Below are positions 1-8,347 of a stretch of DNA of 64,000 nt, one piece after another. Position numbers and translations under genes: made by a program. Source of the stretch: Kineosporia rhizophila. GTDB lineage: Bacteria > Actinomycetota > Actinomycetes > Actinomycetales > Kineosporiaceae. The stretch spans positions 62,001 through 126,000 of the forward strand of contig NZ_JAJSOH010000019.1 of NCBI RefSeq assembly GCF_021277265.1, read 5' to 3'. The notes under the pieces were generated by a model. That model saw only the letters and a program-made list of their open reading frames with translations, did no database searches and was not told where the DNA came from. The first letter of the stretch is position 1. Each line of letters starts with the position of its first letter.

Positions 1-2
1 TC

Positions 3-722
3 GTGATCCCCGGCGTCATGGCCGATGCCGCCGCCTGGGGCCCCGTGGCCCAGCACCTGGAGGGCTGGCCATCGATCGCCGTGGTGAACCGACGCGGCCG
101 GGTTCCTTCCGGCCCGTTGACCAGCACCTACACCCTCGAGACGGAGATCGAGGACGCCACGGCCGTCCTGCGCAGCTTCTGCAACATTCAGACCGTTCTC
201 GGGTGGAGCTACGGCGGGCTGATCGCCCTGCACCTGGCCGACCGGGTCCCGGTCGCGCACCTGATCGCCTATGAGCCGATCATGGCTCCGTTCGGAGCCC
301 CGGCCCTGCCCGATCTGAAGGCCGCCGACGACGCGCAGGACCTCGACCAGGTCGCCGAGGTGGCACTCAGGCAGGTCGCCGCCATGCCCAGTGAGGTCGT
401 CGGGGCACTCCGGTCCGACTCCGGCGCCTGGTCGGCTCTGCGCGAGCTCAGCGCACCGCTCTACCAGGAGACGCTGGCCATCAACCAGGCCCCGCTGCCC
501 ACCCTGCTCGCCCGTAGAGCCGACCGGATCGACCTCGTGGTGGGCGAACGCAACCGGGGTCAGGCACCCTACGGCACGACCTTCGACGACATCGTCCGTC
601 GCGTCCCCACCGCCGCAGTGCACGAACTCGCCGGGCAGGCCCACCTGGCCCATCTCGAGGCCCCGGACCACCTCGCCGCGCTGGTGAACCGGCTGAGGGA
701 GCCCCGGCGGACGGGTAGCTGA
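3..722 (+). CDS. Alpha/beta hydrolase, 5' end outside the window
   Basis: The protein has an alpha/beta-hydrolase fold: an oxyanion-type PGVMADA segment right at the start, the nucleophile elbow GWSYGG (Ser about residue 69), and a late HLAHLE segment that probably carries the catalytic His. The first readable codon is a GTG at base 3. Homologous proteins have a beta strand before this point, so the true start is probably upstream of the window. The substrate cannot be told from sequence. It runs in the same direction as the next gene with a 62-base gap, so an operon is possible but not shown. Confidence 0.8.
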   Translation: MIPGVMADAAAWGPVAQHLEGWPSIAVVNRRGRVPSGPLTSTYTLETEIEDATAVLRSFCNIQTVLGWSYGGLIALHLADRVPVAHLIAYEPIMAPFGAPALPDLKAADDAQDLDQVAEVALRQVAAMPSEVVGALRSDSGAWSALRELSAPLYQETLAINQAPLPTLLARRADRIDLVVGERNRGQAPYGTTFDDIVRRVPTAAVHELAGQAHLAHLEAPDHLAALVNRLREPRRTGS

Positions 723-784
723 CAATGCGTGGTCACGCCGCCGCTGGTTGCCTGGGTCCACGCACGAGCAGCTGAGGAGCAAAG

Positions 785-1177
785 ATGAGCAACGTCCTGG
801 CCATGATCAAGAGCTTTCCGGCCACCAGTGACATCAACCCCGACCTGCTGGCCGCCGCGATCGAGCAGGCCCTGGCCTGCTCACAGACCTGCACGGCCTG
901 CGCCGACGCCTGCCTGGGCGACGGGATGCTCGACTGCATCCGGGTGGACAACGACTGCGCCGACATCTGCGCCACCACCGCGCGGGTGCTAAGCCGGCAG
1001 AGCGGGCACAACACAGCCGTGATCCGCGCCCAGCTCGAGGTCTGCATCGCGGCCTGCCGCTCGTGCGGCGACGAGTGCGAGCGCCACGCCGACATGCACG
1101 AGCACTGCCGGATCTGCGCCGAGGTGTGCCGGGCCTGCGAGAGCGCCTGCCGCGAGCTGCTGGCCTCGATGAGCTGA
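785..1177 (+). CDS. Cys-rich four-helix bundle copper-storage-like protein (DUF326/Csp)
   Basis: This 130-residue protein holds 16 cysteines, mostly in CxxC/CxxxC spacing (ACSQTC, CTACADAC, CRSCGDEC, CRICAEVC), plus a His cluster HADMHEHC. This is the DUF326/Csp pattern, in which cysteines line the core of a four-helix bundle and bind many Cu(I) ions. There is no signal peptide, so it is the cytosolic type, with a likely role in copper storage or detoxification. A clear AGGAG lies about seven bases before the ATG. No copper regulator is adjacent. The metal is inferred from the family. Confidence 0.85.
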   Translation: MSNVLAMIKSFPATSDINPDLLAAAIEQALACSQTCTACADACLGDGMLDCIRVDNDCADICATTARVLSRQSGHNTAVIRAQLEVCIAACRSCGDECERHADMHEHCRICAEVCRACESACRELLASMS

Positions 1178-1365
1178 GGTCTCCCGGCCGCGGGCGCAGC
1201 GATGTCGGCCGGGTTAACAGTGTGTACAAATGCCTGCACACCTGGAGACTTGCCGCGCCTGGGCAGGCAGGATGACCAGCGAAGTGCTGGCCGAAGGTGC
1301 CCCGCCCGCCGGGTGCGCCGATGCGTCCGACGACACGCTCATCGTGCTCGGAGGTCGGCTCCCCC

Positions 1366-2253
1366 ATGTCTTCTCTCAGCCCTTCAGCCAGCCCTTCCGT
1401 CAGTGTGGTCATCCCCTGCCGCGACGCGGCGCACACCCTGGCCGCGCAGCTCGAGGCGCTGGCCGGGCAGACGTACCGTGGCAGCTGGGAAGTCCTGGTC
1501 AGTGACAACGGCTCCATCGATGACACCCGGCAGGTCGCCGCGCAGTACACCGACCGCCTGCCGGGTCTGCGCATCATCGACGCGGGCGCGTACCCGGGCG
1601 CCGGGTACGCCCGCAACGTCGCCGCCGCCACGTCCACGGCCGACTTCCTGGTGTTCTGTGATGCGGACGACGAGGTCGCTCCGGACTGGCTGGAGCAGAT
1701 GATGCTTGCTCTGCAACGGACCCCGTTCGTCGCCGGGCGGCTCGACGCGACTCAGCTCAACTCGTCCAAAGTTATTCGTTCACGCACGCTTCCCCAGAAC
1801 GACGGCCTGCAGGAGTCCGCGTTCGGGCCGGGCCTTCCTCACGCCAGCGCCGAGAACCTGGGTATCCGGCGCAGTGTCTTCGTCTCGGTGGGTGGGTTCG
1901 ACCCTGAGGTGCGGATTCTGGAGGACACGGACCTGAGCTGGCGGGTTCAGGCTGCGGGCACGCCGCTGGTGTTCGCCCCGGACGCCGTGGTGCACGTGCG
2001 TCTTCGCTCCACCTTCTGGGGAATGTGGCAGCAGGGAAAGGGTTACGGGCGGGCTCAGGCCCTGCTGGAGAAGCGTTTCAGTACGGCCCAGACCGCGCCC
2101 CGAGGGGGCGGTTCTCGCCTCGCCGGCCTGGGCCGTCTGCTGCGCCGGCACCCCTCACCCGAGGCGCTGGTGTGGGTGCTGGGATGGCACGTGGGTTACC
2201 GGCAGCAGCCCGAGGTCGTCGGGCATGACACACGGGTACCGGCGGGGCGCTGA
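1366..2253 (+). CDS. Family 2 glycosyltransferase
   Basis: The N-terminus VSVVIPCRDAAHTLAAQLEA is a GT-A nucleotide-sugar binding start. A DxD-like FCDADDE follows near residue 85, and ILEDTDLSWR carries the ED motif typical of GT2 enzymes. It probably transfers a sugar from a nucleotide donor at the cytoplasmic face of the membrane; the acceptor is unknown. The ATG at 1366 is chosen because GGAGG precedes it by about 12 bases and the fold begins just after; an upstream in-frame ATG at 1297 would add an unconserved tail. No membrane helix is evident and no cell-wall genes adjoin it. Confidence 0.82.
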   Translation: MSSLSPSASPSVSVVIPCRDAAHTLAAQLEALAGQTYRGSWEVLVSDNGSIDDTRQVAAQYTDRLPGLRIIDAGAYPGAGYARNVAAATSTADFLVFCDADDEVAPDWLEQMMLALQRTPFVAGRLDATQLNSSKVIRSRTLPQNDGLQESAFGPGLPHASAENLGIRRSVFVSVGGFDPEVRILEDTDLSWRVQAAGTPLVFAPDAVVHVRLRSTFWGMWQQGKGYGRAQALLEKRFSTAQTAPRGGGSRLAGLGRLLRRHPSPEALVWVLGWHVGYRQQPEVVGHDTRVPAGR

Positions 2254-2285
2254 GGCTCTACCCGCCGCCCCGCCAGCGGGAGGTG

Positions 2286-2684
2286 TTACCGGTAGTTGTA
2301 GTTCAGGCTGCGCAGGTAGGGCCAGGTGGCCGGGCCGACCTTGCCGTCCACGGTCAGTCCGGCGCCGTACCGTGAGTTCGCCTTGCGCTGGAGGGCTTTG
2401 GCGGCGTTCTGCGAGTTGGTGCCGAAGACGCCGTCGATCGTGCCCGGGCTGAAACCGCGGTACTGCAGCAGGCACTGCGCCTCGATACCCGCCTGCGACA
2501 GGCCGGTAGAGGATGGCTGGGTCGTGTTACCCGCGTAGTAGCCGGCGTAGGCGTTGTTGCGGGCATCCTGGTCGAAGGTGCAGTTGTACGCCGCGAACGC
2601 CGGGCTGGCCGGGCCCACGAGAAGTGCACCACCGGTCAGGGCCAGAGTGGTTGCGGCAACAGCAAAGTACTTGCGCAGGGTCAT
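2286..2684 (-). CDS. Secreted peptidoglycan-binding-domain protein
   Basis: The first about 31 residues form a Sec signal peptide (LRK, then a hydrophobic Ala/Leu/Val stretch, then an SPAFA cleavage site). The mature about 100 residues end in a PG_binding_1 fold: GIEAQCLLQYRGF, GTIDGVFG, NAAKALQRKA, LTVDGKVGPATW. It is therefore probably a small exported wall-binding protein with no catalytic domain. Two cysteines in the mature part could form a disulfide. AAGGAGA precedes the ATG at good spacing. It converges with the upstream glycosyltransferase, 32 bases away. Confidence 0.85.
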   Translation of the reverse strand: MTLRKYFAVAATTLALTGGALLVGPASPAFAAYNCTFDQDARNNAYAGYYAGNTTQPSSTGLSQAGIEAQCLLQYRGFSPGTIDGVFGTNSQNAAKALQRKANSRYGAGLTVDGKVGPATWPYLRSLNYNYR

Positions 2685-2871
2685 GCCATCTCCTTGACGT
2701 TACACAGCTGCAGACCGCCGTGACAGCGACCGACCCACACCCTAAATCACCACATAAACGAAGAACAGGTCTGTTTCGCCCGGGCATCGCTGGGGTATCG
2801 TCGCAGCTACGCCGCTCCCCCCTGCGGCGAGCGTGACCACGGCAGACCTCGGGCACCCAGCCTCCGCTGGT

Positions 2872-3285
2872 TCAGGGCCGGCCGGACCGCCAGCGGTAGG
2901 CCAGCCAGACCACGTAGCCGGTGCCCATGATCTCGATGACGCTGTAGAACGCGTAGTAGATCGTCACCGTGCCCCACGTCAATGTGGCCGCCTGAACCGC
3001 GGTCAGGAAGGCCCCCGCGACCAGGTTCGCCCGCCGGTTGGCCCGCTCCGGCAGCAGCCGGGACAGCAGCGCCATCACGAACGAGATCTCCACCAGCGCC
3101 CCGGCCGCCAGCAGGAACGGCTGCGTGACCTGGACCCCGCTGATCTCACCGGCCAGATAGTCCTGGAGCACCTGGCGGTCCATGTGCCCGAGCACGTCGC
3201 AGTAGATGTAGTTGAGTGAGACGAACACCCACAGCAGGGAGATTTTCGCTGGGGTGCTGAGTGTTTCGCTGGTCGTGGTCGGCAT
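2872..3285 (-). CDS. Four-helix membrane protein, DUF6326-like
   Basis: A 137-residue protein with about four hydrophobic helices (residues about 15-35, 55-77, 88-110 and 113-132). LNYIYCDVLGHMD, EISFVMALLSRLLP and NRRANLVAG match what I recall of the DUF6326 family, whose function is unknown. The start at 3285 is chosen because MPTTTSE directly precedes the first helix and a GAGG lies upstream; a longer reading to 3411 would add a low-complexity Arg/Pro tail. The family is usually a stand-alone inner-membrane protein. Confidence 0.7.
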   Translation of the reverse strand: MPTTTSETLSTPAKISLLWVFVSLNYIYCDVLGHMDRQVLQDYLAGEISGVQVTQPFLLAAGALVEISFVMALLSRLLPERANRRANLVAGAFLTAVQAATLTWGTVTIYYAFYSVIEIMGTGYVVWLAYRWRSGRP

Positions 3286-3552
3286 GGGAGGGCCTCGGTC
3301 TCCTCGGGCCGGGCCGCCTCGTGCCGCCCGGCGAGCTCTTCTCAGAGTCGTCCGGGCGGCAGCGGGTTCGGGATCCGTGGCGTCCCTGAGGCATCCCTGG
3401 GGCTCGGCCACCGGAAGAAGGAGGCATCGTGAGTCTCATCCGGCCGATCGGCTGAGCCCCTCACCGTTCGGGAGGTTCCTGCGGGTCGCCCACATCAGTG
3501 TCTGTGAGCGAGCCGTTCAGCTGTGAGCGCCGGGCCGTGACCGAGTCCCGGC
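3286..3552. other. Intergenic stretch with no supported gene
   Basis: No reading frame here combines a ribosome binding site, natural composition and recognisable motifs. Frames on both strands are Arg/Pro/Gly-rich shadows. It probably holds the promoter of the DUF6326-like gene to its left. Confidence 0.5.
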
Positions 3553-3906
3553 TCAGGCTGTGCGGAGCACCGCTGCGAGAACGCCGACAAGCAGGACGAC
3601 GCCGTCAGCCACCAGGCCGGCCGGCTGTGCGACTCCCAGCGCCCGCAACCTCGTGACGATCGCCCCGATCATGAGGACCACCACGCCGATCGCCCCCACC
3701 ACGGTGGCCGCCGGGAGGAAGGCCCCCAGGATCAGGGCCACGACGAGTACCAGCTCGAAGAGGCCGATGGCCCGCCACAACGACGGCGGTACCGTCAGAG
3801 AATCCCGGATACCTTGCGAGGACGACGTATTCAGTACTTTTCCGCTGCCGGTGAGCGCGAGGAGCGCGGCCAGCAGCAAGCTCAGGACGACACCGGTGAC
3901 CACCAT
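3553..3906 (-). CDS. DoxX-like small membrane protein
   Basis: A 117-residue integral membrane protein with four helices and the DoxX-family signature LALTGSGKVLN in helix 1, then LFELVLVVALILGAFLP in helix 2. DoxX-like proteins are small quinone-associated or redox-linked membrane proteins, but most are uncharacterised. AAGGAGGAG precedes the ATG. It lies 36 bases downstream of the SDR gene on the same strand, so the two probably share a transcript controlled by the divergent TetR regulator. Confidence 0.78.
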   Translation of the reverse strand: MVVTGVVLSLLLAALLALTGSGKVLNTSSSQGIRDSLTVPPSLWRAIGLFELVLVVALILGAFLPAATVVGAIGVVVLMIGAIVTRLRALGVAQPAGLVADGVVLLVGVLAAVLRTA

Positions 3907-3942
3907 GGCCGCGCTCCTCCTTCAGATCCAGCAGATTTCGGC

Positions 3943-4758
3943 TCAGCCCTGGGCCTGCCGGGAGACCTCGCTCCACTCGTCCCAGGTCTGCAGCCGCTGG
4001 GCGTACACGTACTTCACGATGTCCAACGGCTGGGAGCCGAACAGCACGCGCAGCGGCGGGTTCTCGGCGTCGACGATCTTCAGCAGCGCCGGGCCGGCCG
4101 CGTTCGGGTCGCCGTACTGGGCGTCGCCACTACGTTCGGACATGGCCTGGCGGATTCCGTCGTAGACCGGGTTCGGCTCGGCGTGCGCGGCCGAGTTGCC
4201 CGCCCAGTCGGTGGCGTACCCGCCCGGCTCGACCAGCGTGACCTTGATGCCCTGGCCGGCGACCTCCTGGGCCAGCGACTCCGACAGTCCCTCCAGCGCC
4301 CACTTGGATGCGTGGTAGCCACCCAGGGAGGGGAAGGCGCCGATGCCGCCGATGGTGGAGATCTGCACGATGTGCCCGGCCCCCTGCTCGCGCAGGATGG
4401 GCAGCACCGCCTGGGTCACGAAGAACGCCCCGAACAGGTTCGTCTCCAGCTGCTCGCGCAGCTGCTGCTCGGTGATCTCCTCGACCATCCCGAACAGGCC
4501 GTAGCCGGCGTTGTTGACCACCACGTCCAGTCGGCCGAACCGCTCGTGCGCGGCCTGCACCGCCGCGATGACCGCCGACTTGTCGGTGACGTCGAGCGCG
4601 AGCGGCAGCACCGCCTCGCCGTACCTGGCCACCAGGTCGTCCAGGCTGCTGAGGTTGCGGGCGGTCGCCGCCACCCGGTCCCCCCGTTCCAGGGCGGACT
4701 CGGCGAAGGAACGGCCGAAGCCGCGGGACGTGCCGGTGATGAACCAGACCTTACTCAT
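3943..4758 (-). CDS. Short-chain dehydrogenase/reductase
   Basis: A classical SDR of 271 residues: the cofactor motif TGTSRGFG sits at residues 9-16, the NNAGYG strand follows, and the YHASK catalytic pair appears near residue 155. The Arg residues after the first strand suggest NADP(H). The substrate is unknown. GAGGAG lies upstream of the ATG. The gene is divergent from a TetR regulator across 64 bases that carry a near-perfect 28-bp palindrome, so it is very likely repressed by that regulator and induced by a small ligand. Confidence 0.88.
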   Translation of the reverse strand: MSKVWFITGTSRGFGRSFAESALERGDRVAATARNLSSLDDLVARYGEAVLPLALDVTDKSAVIAAVQAAHERFGRLDVVVNNAGYGLFGMVEEITEQQLREQLETNLFGAFFVTQAVLPILREQGAGHIVQISTIGGIGAFPSLGGYHASKWALEGLSESLAQEVAGQGIKVTLVEPGGYATDWAGNSAAHAEPNPVYDGIRQAMSERSGDAQYGDPNAAGPALLKIVDAENPPLRVLFGSQPLDIVKYVYAQRLQTWDEWSEVSRQAQG

Positions 4759-4775
4759 GACTCACTCCTCAAGAT

Positions 4776-4803
4776 TGGACGCGTCTAACTATAGACACGT
4801 CCA
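4776..4803. promoter_or_regulatory. 28-bp palindromic TetR operator
   Basis: The arms read TGGACGCGTCTA and TAGACACGTCCA, nearly perfect reverse complements around a four-base centre. The site lies between the divergent SDR and TetR genes, where it would cover both promoters. It is the natural candidate operator for the neighbouring TetR protein. Confidence 0.75.
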
Positions 4804-4822
4804 GAGAGTACACTCGTCCACG

Positions 4823-5398
4823 ATGAATCTCAGGGAGCGCAAGAAGCTTGCCGCCTGGCGCGGCATCCGCGCCGCCGCGCTGCGGCTGTTCGAGGAACAG
4901 GGCTACGAGGGCACGACCGTCGAGCAGATCGCCGAAGCCGCCGACGTGTCCCGGGCCACGTTCTTCAACTACTTCGCGGGCAAGGAAGCCGTGGTCTTCG
5001 ACCAGGACCCGCAAGAACGCGAGAACTGGCGCGCCCTGATGAGCGAGCGCCCCGCCGACGAGCCGCTGTGGGACTCTCTCAGCGCGATCATGCTCGGGTT
5101 CAACGAGACCCTGCGCGACCGGATGCCCCTGCAGCGCCGGCTGAAGGCCGCCTCCCCCGCCCTCGCCCAGCGCACCCAGGCCTTCGGGGCACAGTTCCGC
5201 ACCGACCTGGTCGAATGGGCGGTTCAGCAACACGGCGACGGGCTGAGCACCACCCTGCAGCTCAATCTTCTCCAGGCCGCGGCCGGCACGGCCTACCAGA
5301 CCTGGGCCCCCGAGGAGTCGTTCGACGACTACCTGGGCCGCCTGCAGCGCTGCCTCGACCAAGCACGCCCGGCCGCAGGAACCACCCATTCGGTCTGA
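4823..5398 (+). CDS. TetR-family transcriptional repressor
   Basis: The N-terminal helix-turn-helix is clear: RAAALRLFEEQGYEGTTVEQ, then DVSRATFFNYF (residues about 15-60), followed by a helical ligand-binding domain to residue 191. TetR proteins bind palindromes as dimers and release DNA when a small molecule binds. The ATG at 4823 starts MNLRERKK, the usual basic lead-in. An upstream in-frame reading exists but would run through the operator and into the SDR gene. It is divergent from SDR-DoxX and probably regulates them and itself. Confidence 0.9.
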   Translation: MNLRERKKLAAWRGIRAAALRLFEEQGYEGTTVEQIAEAADVSRATFFNYFAGKEAVVFDQDPQERENWRALMSERPADEPLWDSLSAIMLGFNETLRDRMPLQRRLKAASPALAQRTQAFGAQFRTDLVEWAVQQHGDGLSTTLQLNLLQAAAGTAYQTWAPEESFDDYLGRLQRCLDQARPAAGTTHSV

Positions 5399-5523
5399 TC
5401 ACCCAGGTAGGCGTGCTGCCCTCCCGGTCCACCGGCGCGCATCCCGGCAGGCCACCTCGATGAAGACCGATCCACCCCACCCAATGGCCATAGATAGGCC
5501 CCTGCCGACAGGCCACGGAGGGG

Positions 5524-5867
5524 ATGCGGTGCGCATCTCGGGAGTGCACGGGGATCCGGGGAAACGTCAGGCCGGGGCGGACCGTGCAGCAGACCTGCGA
5601 ACTCATGGGCACGCAGTGGCAGGCCGCCCTCCAGGCCGGCTTCACGACGCCGTCCCCCAGCCTGGAGGTCGAGGTCGGCTACTCCTCCGAACTGCGGGAA
5701 GACGGCCGTCAAGGGCCGGTCGGCATGGGCCTGCAGGACGAGCCGTAGGAGAGCGGTACACGTTCACCGATGACGAGGCGCACTGGGTTGTCGTGGACGG
5801 GAACGGCCAACCGCTCGCTCCTCTTCGCCCCACCGACTCCCACTGCGTCCCAATGGATGTCGACTGA
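5524..5867 (+). pseudogene. Unknown small protein gene, interrupted by a frameshift
   Basis: Two adjoining plus-strand frames both have strong G/C at third positions and natural composition. The first ends in SSELREDGRQ and MGLQDEP at a TAG (5746-5748). The second continues with ERYTFTDDEAHWVVVDGNG and ends in VPMDVD at 5867. A single missing base near 5742-5746 would join them into one protein of about 115 residues. I do not recognise the family. The start is unclear; a GTG at the VQQTCELMG segment or the ATG at 5524 are options. The flanks 5399-5523 and 5868-5992 hold nothing else I can support. Confidence 0.45.
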
Positions 5868-5992
5868 ACGACGGCCCTACGCAGCAACCGATCCGATCGA
5901 GTGCCCGGGAACATCATCACCATTGTCCGATCGGCAACAGCGGCTTGGTAACCGGACGGCACCTCTCACGTCATCAGGTCGCGGGAGAAGAG

Positions 5993-7240
5993 TTACAGAC
6001 GGCGATAGGTGGTTGGGCGCCCTCGCCCGCCCTGCTGCGTCACCAGGTTCGAGTTGACCAGGACCCGCAGGGCTTTCCGAAGAGTTGCCCCCGTCAGCCC
6101 AAGAACGTCCTCCAGATCCCTCACCGTGGAGTCGCGCTCCAATGCGTCATAAACCCGCCGCTGAGTGGAGGTCAGCGACGCTCGGCTCCGCTGAGGGCCA
6201 TCGGAGCGATTGAGAATGGCAGTGAAACGGATCGCCGCATCGATGAACTTGGCCGGGGGCAGGCCGGCCTCGGCCAGGGAGGAACCCACGATGGGGATAC
6301 CGCTGGCCAGTGCCTCAATCACCCGCGCTCCGGTGTCCGGCGTGCGCACGTGCTGGCAGATCGCGACCAGCCTCGCGTTCCGCGCCGACGTGACACCTTC
6401 CCGGCCCAACCGATCCGTCGTAATCCCGTACAGGCCGCCGGGGTTACTGACAACGAGCCGGTCGCGCCGCAGGCGCACCTCAACCGACAGTCCTTCGGAC
6501 CAGTTGTCCAGGTCACGGTGCACCAGGGCGTTGGCGACGAGTTCCCGAAAAGCCACGAGGGGGTACTCAGGCTCGTCCACCACCATGCCCCCGGCCTCGG
6601 TGACGATGACACTGTCGAACGTTCGGCGCGCCCACGCCATGGCTTCGTCCAGCATGCGCGGGATGGGGCCGGTGATCGTCATCTGGTTCCGGGCCCGGAC
6701 CCCGGCAGGATCACCGGGCCTGGACTCCGCCGCAGCCTGGATCACGTAACGAGGGAAGAACTGCTGCGGATAGACGCCCAGTGCCAGGAGGCCGGCCACG
6801 CTGGGCTGTCCACCGTCCAGAATCACCCCCGCCCGGCGCAAGAGCTCCTCATCAGACCTGAAACGCCCCAGTCCTCCTGGGTCTCGGTCTTTCACCGCGC
6901 GAATGAACGAGAAGACGAGCTCCTCGTCCAGGTCCTCACGGGCAGCCCCCTCGACGGGACGCCGATCAAAATGAGGGGAAGTTCGAGCCGCAAGAAACCC
7001 CTGCTCCTCCACCTGCGACAGCTCGAAATCACCGTCATAGCTGCGCAGGTAAGCCTTGCCGCTGGTGGCTGCCCGACATGGCTTGGCCGACGGGTCACAC
7101 TCGTGCACCCGGGCAATCACCACCGGCTCCCCGTCTACAGTGCCGTCACTGATGTCGAGCCGGACCGGCGGCACGAAGGACCGCGACTTATTCGCAAGCC
7201 CTTGCTTGAGCTGCTGAGCCGAGCTCAGGTCCTCCACCAC
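5993..7240 (-). CDS. ATP-binding protein with AlbA_2/Schlafen-type regulator layout, N-terminally short
   Basis: This matches the actinobacterial ATP-binding protein family with an AlbA_2 domain: PVVIARVHECDPSAKPC, VAGLLALGVYPQQFFPR, then a GHKL-like stretch VAFRELVANALVHRDLDN and NPGGLYG, and a C-terminal winged helix (LTSTQRRVYDALE). Family members normally have about 65 more N-terminal residues with the AFANxxGG strand; an in-frame TAA at 7265-7267 excludes them here. It is thus either a decayed gene or a variant starting from GTG 7240. The start sits six bases from a 10-bp inverted repeat, suggesting autoregulation. A role in transcription or defence is inference. Confidence 0.72.
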   Translation of the reverse strand: MVEDLSSAQQLKQGLANKSRSFVPPVRLDISDGTVDGEPVVIARVHECDPSAKPCRAATSGKAYLRSYDGDFELSQVEEQGFLAARTSPHFDRRPVEGAAREDLDEELVFSFIRAVKDRDPGGLGRFRSDEELLRRAGVILDGGQPSVAGLLALGVYPQQFFPRYVIQAAAESRPGDPAGVRARNQMTITGPIPRMLDEAMAWARRTFDSVIVTEAGGMVVDEPEYPLVAFRELVANALVHRDLDNWSEGLSVEVRLRRDRLVVSNPGGLYGITTDRLGREGVTSARNARLVAICQHVRTPDTGARVIEALASGIPIVGSSLAEAGLPPAKFIDAAIRFTAILNRSDGPQRSRASLTSTQRRVYDALERDSTVRDLEDVLGLTGATLRKALRVLVNSNLVTQQGGRGRPTTYRRL

Positions 7241-7245
7241 CCGGC

Positions 7246-7292
7246 AAATGTAACCGAGCCCCGGTTACATTTGACCGTTTCCAGTCACATTT
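7246..7292. promoter_or_regulatory. Inverted repeat AAATGTAACC/GGTTACATTT plus a third half-site
   Basis: AAATGTAACC (7246-7255) and GGTTACATTT (7263-7272) form a perfect 10-bp inverted repeat around seven bases. A further AGTCACATTT follows at 7283-7292 in the same orientation as the second arm. The cluster lies just upstream of the AlbA-type gene. It reads as a multi-site operator, most simply for that gene's own product. Confidence 0.55.
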
Positions 7293-7454
7293 CGCTGGAG
7301 CCGTCCGGACGGACCGCAGGGCGGTCACCTTCCAGCATTGCCGAGCCAAATTGCGGCATCCCTCGGTGGCGTCCGGGGAACGCGGCCACCCGCTGGGAGT
7401 CGTCCAGGACATTGTGTCCTCGCCCCCTCCTTCTCCGCTCTCCACGAACTACTC

Positions 7455-7483
7455 TTGAATGAGATGATCCGAGCTCGTACTAT
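7455..7483 (+). promoter_or_regulatory. Promoter TTGAAT-N17-TACTAT giving a leaderless mRNA
   Basis: A -35 TTGAAT (7455-7460) and a -10 TACTAT (7478-7483) are 17 bases apart. The ATG of the MBL hydrolase lies only six bases after the -10, so transcription would start at or next to the start codon. No Shine-Dalgarno sequence is present, consistent with leaderless translation. Confidence 0.55.
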
Positions 7484-7489
7484 CTCGTC

Positions 7490-8347
7490 ATGGTCATCGA
7501 GCAGTCCTCCTTCTGGTCCAGTTCGCTGCCCCAGGCCCGTCCGCCGGCGGACATGGCGCTCTACCGCTTACCGACCGGCACGTACGCCACGCGGGCCAAG
7601 TTCGCCGTCACGGGTGGGTCTTTCCGGGACATGAGGCACTTCGCGGCAACGGCTGTGCTGGTCAGTCATCCCCGGGGTGACCTGCTGATCGATGCGGGCT
7701 TCGGGGAGAACGTGGCCGCCCACATCAAGATGCTCGCGCGACTGGAGCGGGCCCCCTACGAGCAGGGCGAGACGGTCGCGCAGCAACTTGCCGCCGCGGG
7801 ATACGACCAGTCACGGCTGCTGGGGGTGCTGGTCACCCATGTGCACTGGGATCACGTCAGCGGACTGGACTCGCTGCGCGTACCGGTGTGGATCAACAAG
7901 GACGAACTCCAGTACGCAGCCGACGACCCGCACGGCTCCGTGTTCCGCTCCGTGTCCCAGGGCCTGCCCATTCGCGAGTACGCCCTCACCGGTCCGGAGT
8001 ACCTGGGCTTTCCAGCAAGTTTCGATGTGCACGGCGACGGCTCCCTGGTCGTCGCCCTGGCCGCGGGGCACACGTCCGGGTCCGTCGTGGTGTTCGTGAC
8101 CCTGCCTTCTGGCAAGCGGTACGCATTCATCGGGGACCTCACGTGGCAGATGGACGGCATCACCCGGGGCGCCGAGCGTCCCTGGCTGATGCGCCGCCTC
8201 GCCGACGTCGACCCCGCCACCGTCCGGCTGGGCCTACAGCGCAGCATCGCCCTCAGCCGAGCATTTCAGGTAGTGCCCGCCCACGACGTGCGTGCCTACG
8301 ACGGCATCCCGCTCCTGCCCCGGCAATTCGCGAACTCCGTGGAATGA
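7490..8347 (+). CDS. Metallo-beta-lactamase-fold hydrolase
   Basis: The MBL metal motif THVHWDH lies at residues 116-122, preceded by LLIDAGFG and followed by AAGHTSGS, IGDLTW and PAHDVRAYD, which supply the other His and Asp ligands of a two-metal site. This layout resembles the lactonase-like N-acyl homoserine lactonase/glyoxalase II group, but the substrate is not shown. The start follows a promoter that would give a leaderless transcript. Its stop overlaps the start of the MarR gene (ATGA), so the two are cotranscribed and MarR probably controls the pair. Confidence 0.85.
   Translation: MVIEQSSFWSSSLPQARPPADMALYRLPTGTYATRAKFAVTGGSFRDMRHFAATAVLVSHPRGDLLIDAGFGENVAAHIKMLARLERAPYEQGETVAQQLAAAGYDQSRLLGVLVTHVHWDHVSGLDSLRVPVWINKDELQYAADDPHGSVFRSVSQGLPIREYALTGPEYLGFPASFDVHGDGSLVVALAAGHTSGSVVVFVTLPSGKRYAFIGDLTWQMDGITRGAERPWLMRRLADVDPATVRLGLQRSIALSRAFQVVPAHDVRAYDGIPLLPRQFANSVE

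Noticed and set aside
5945..7462. A 505-codon plus-strand frame over the AlbA-type gene
   Set aside because: Composition is unnatural and the minus strand carries clear family motifs.
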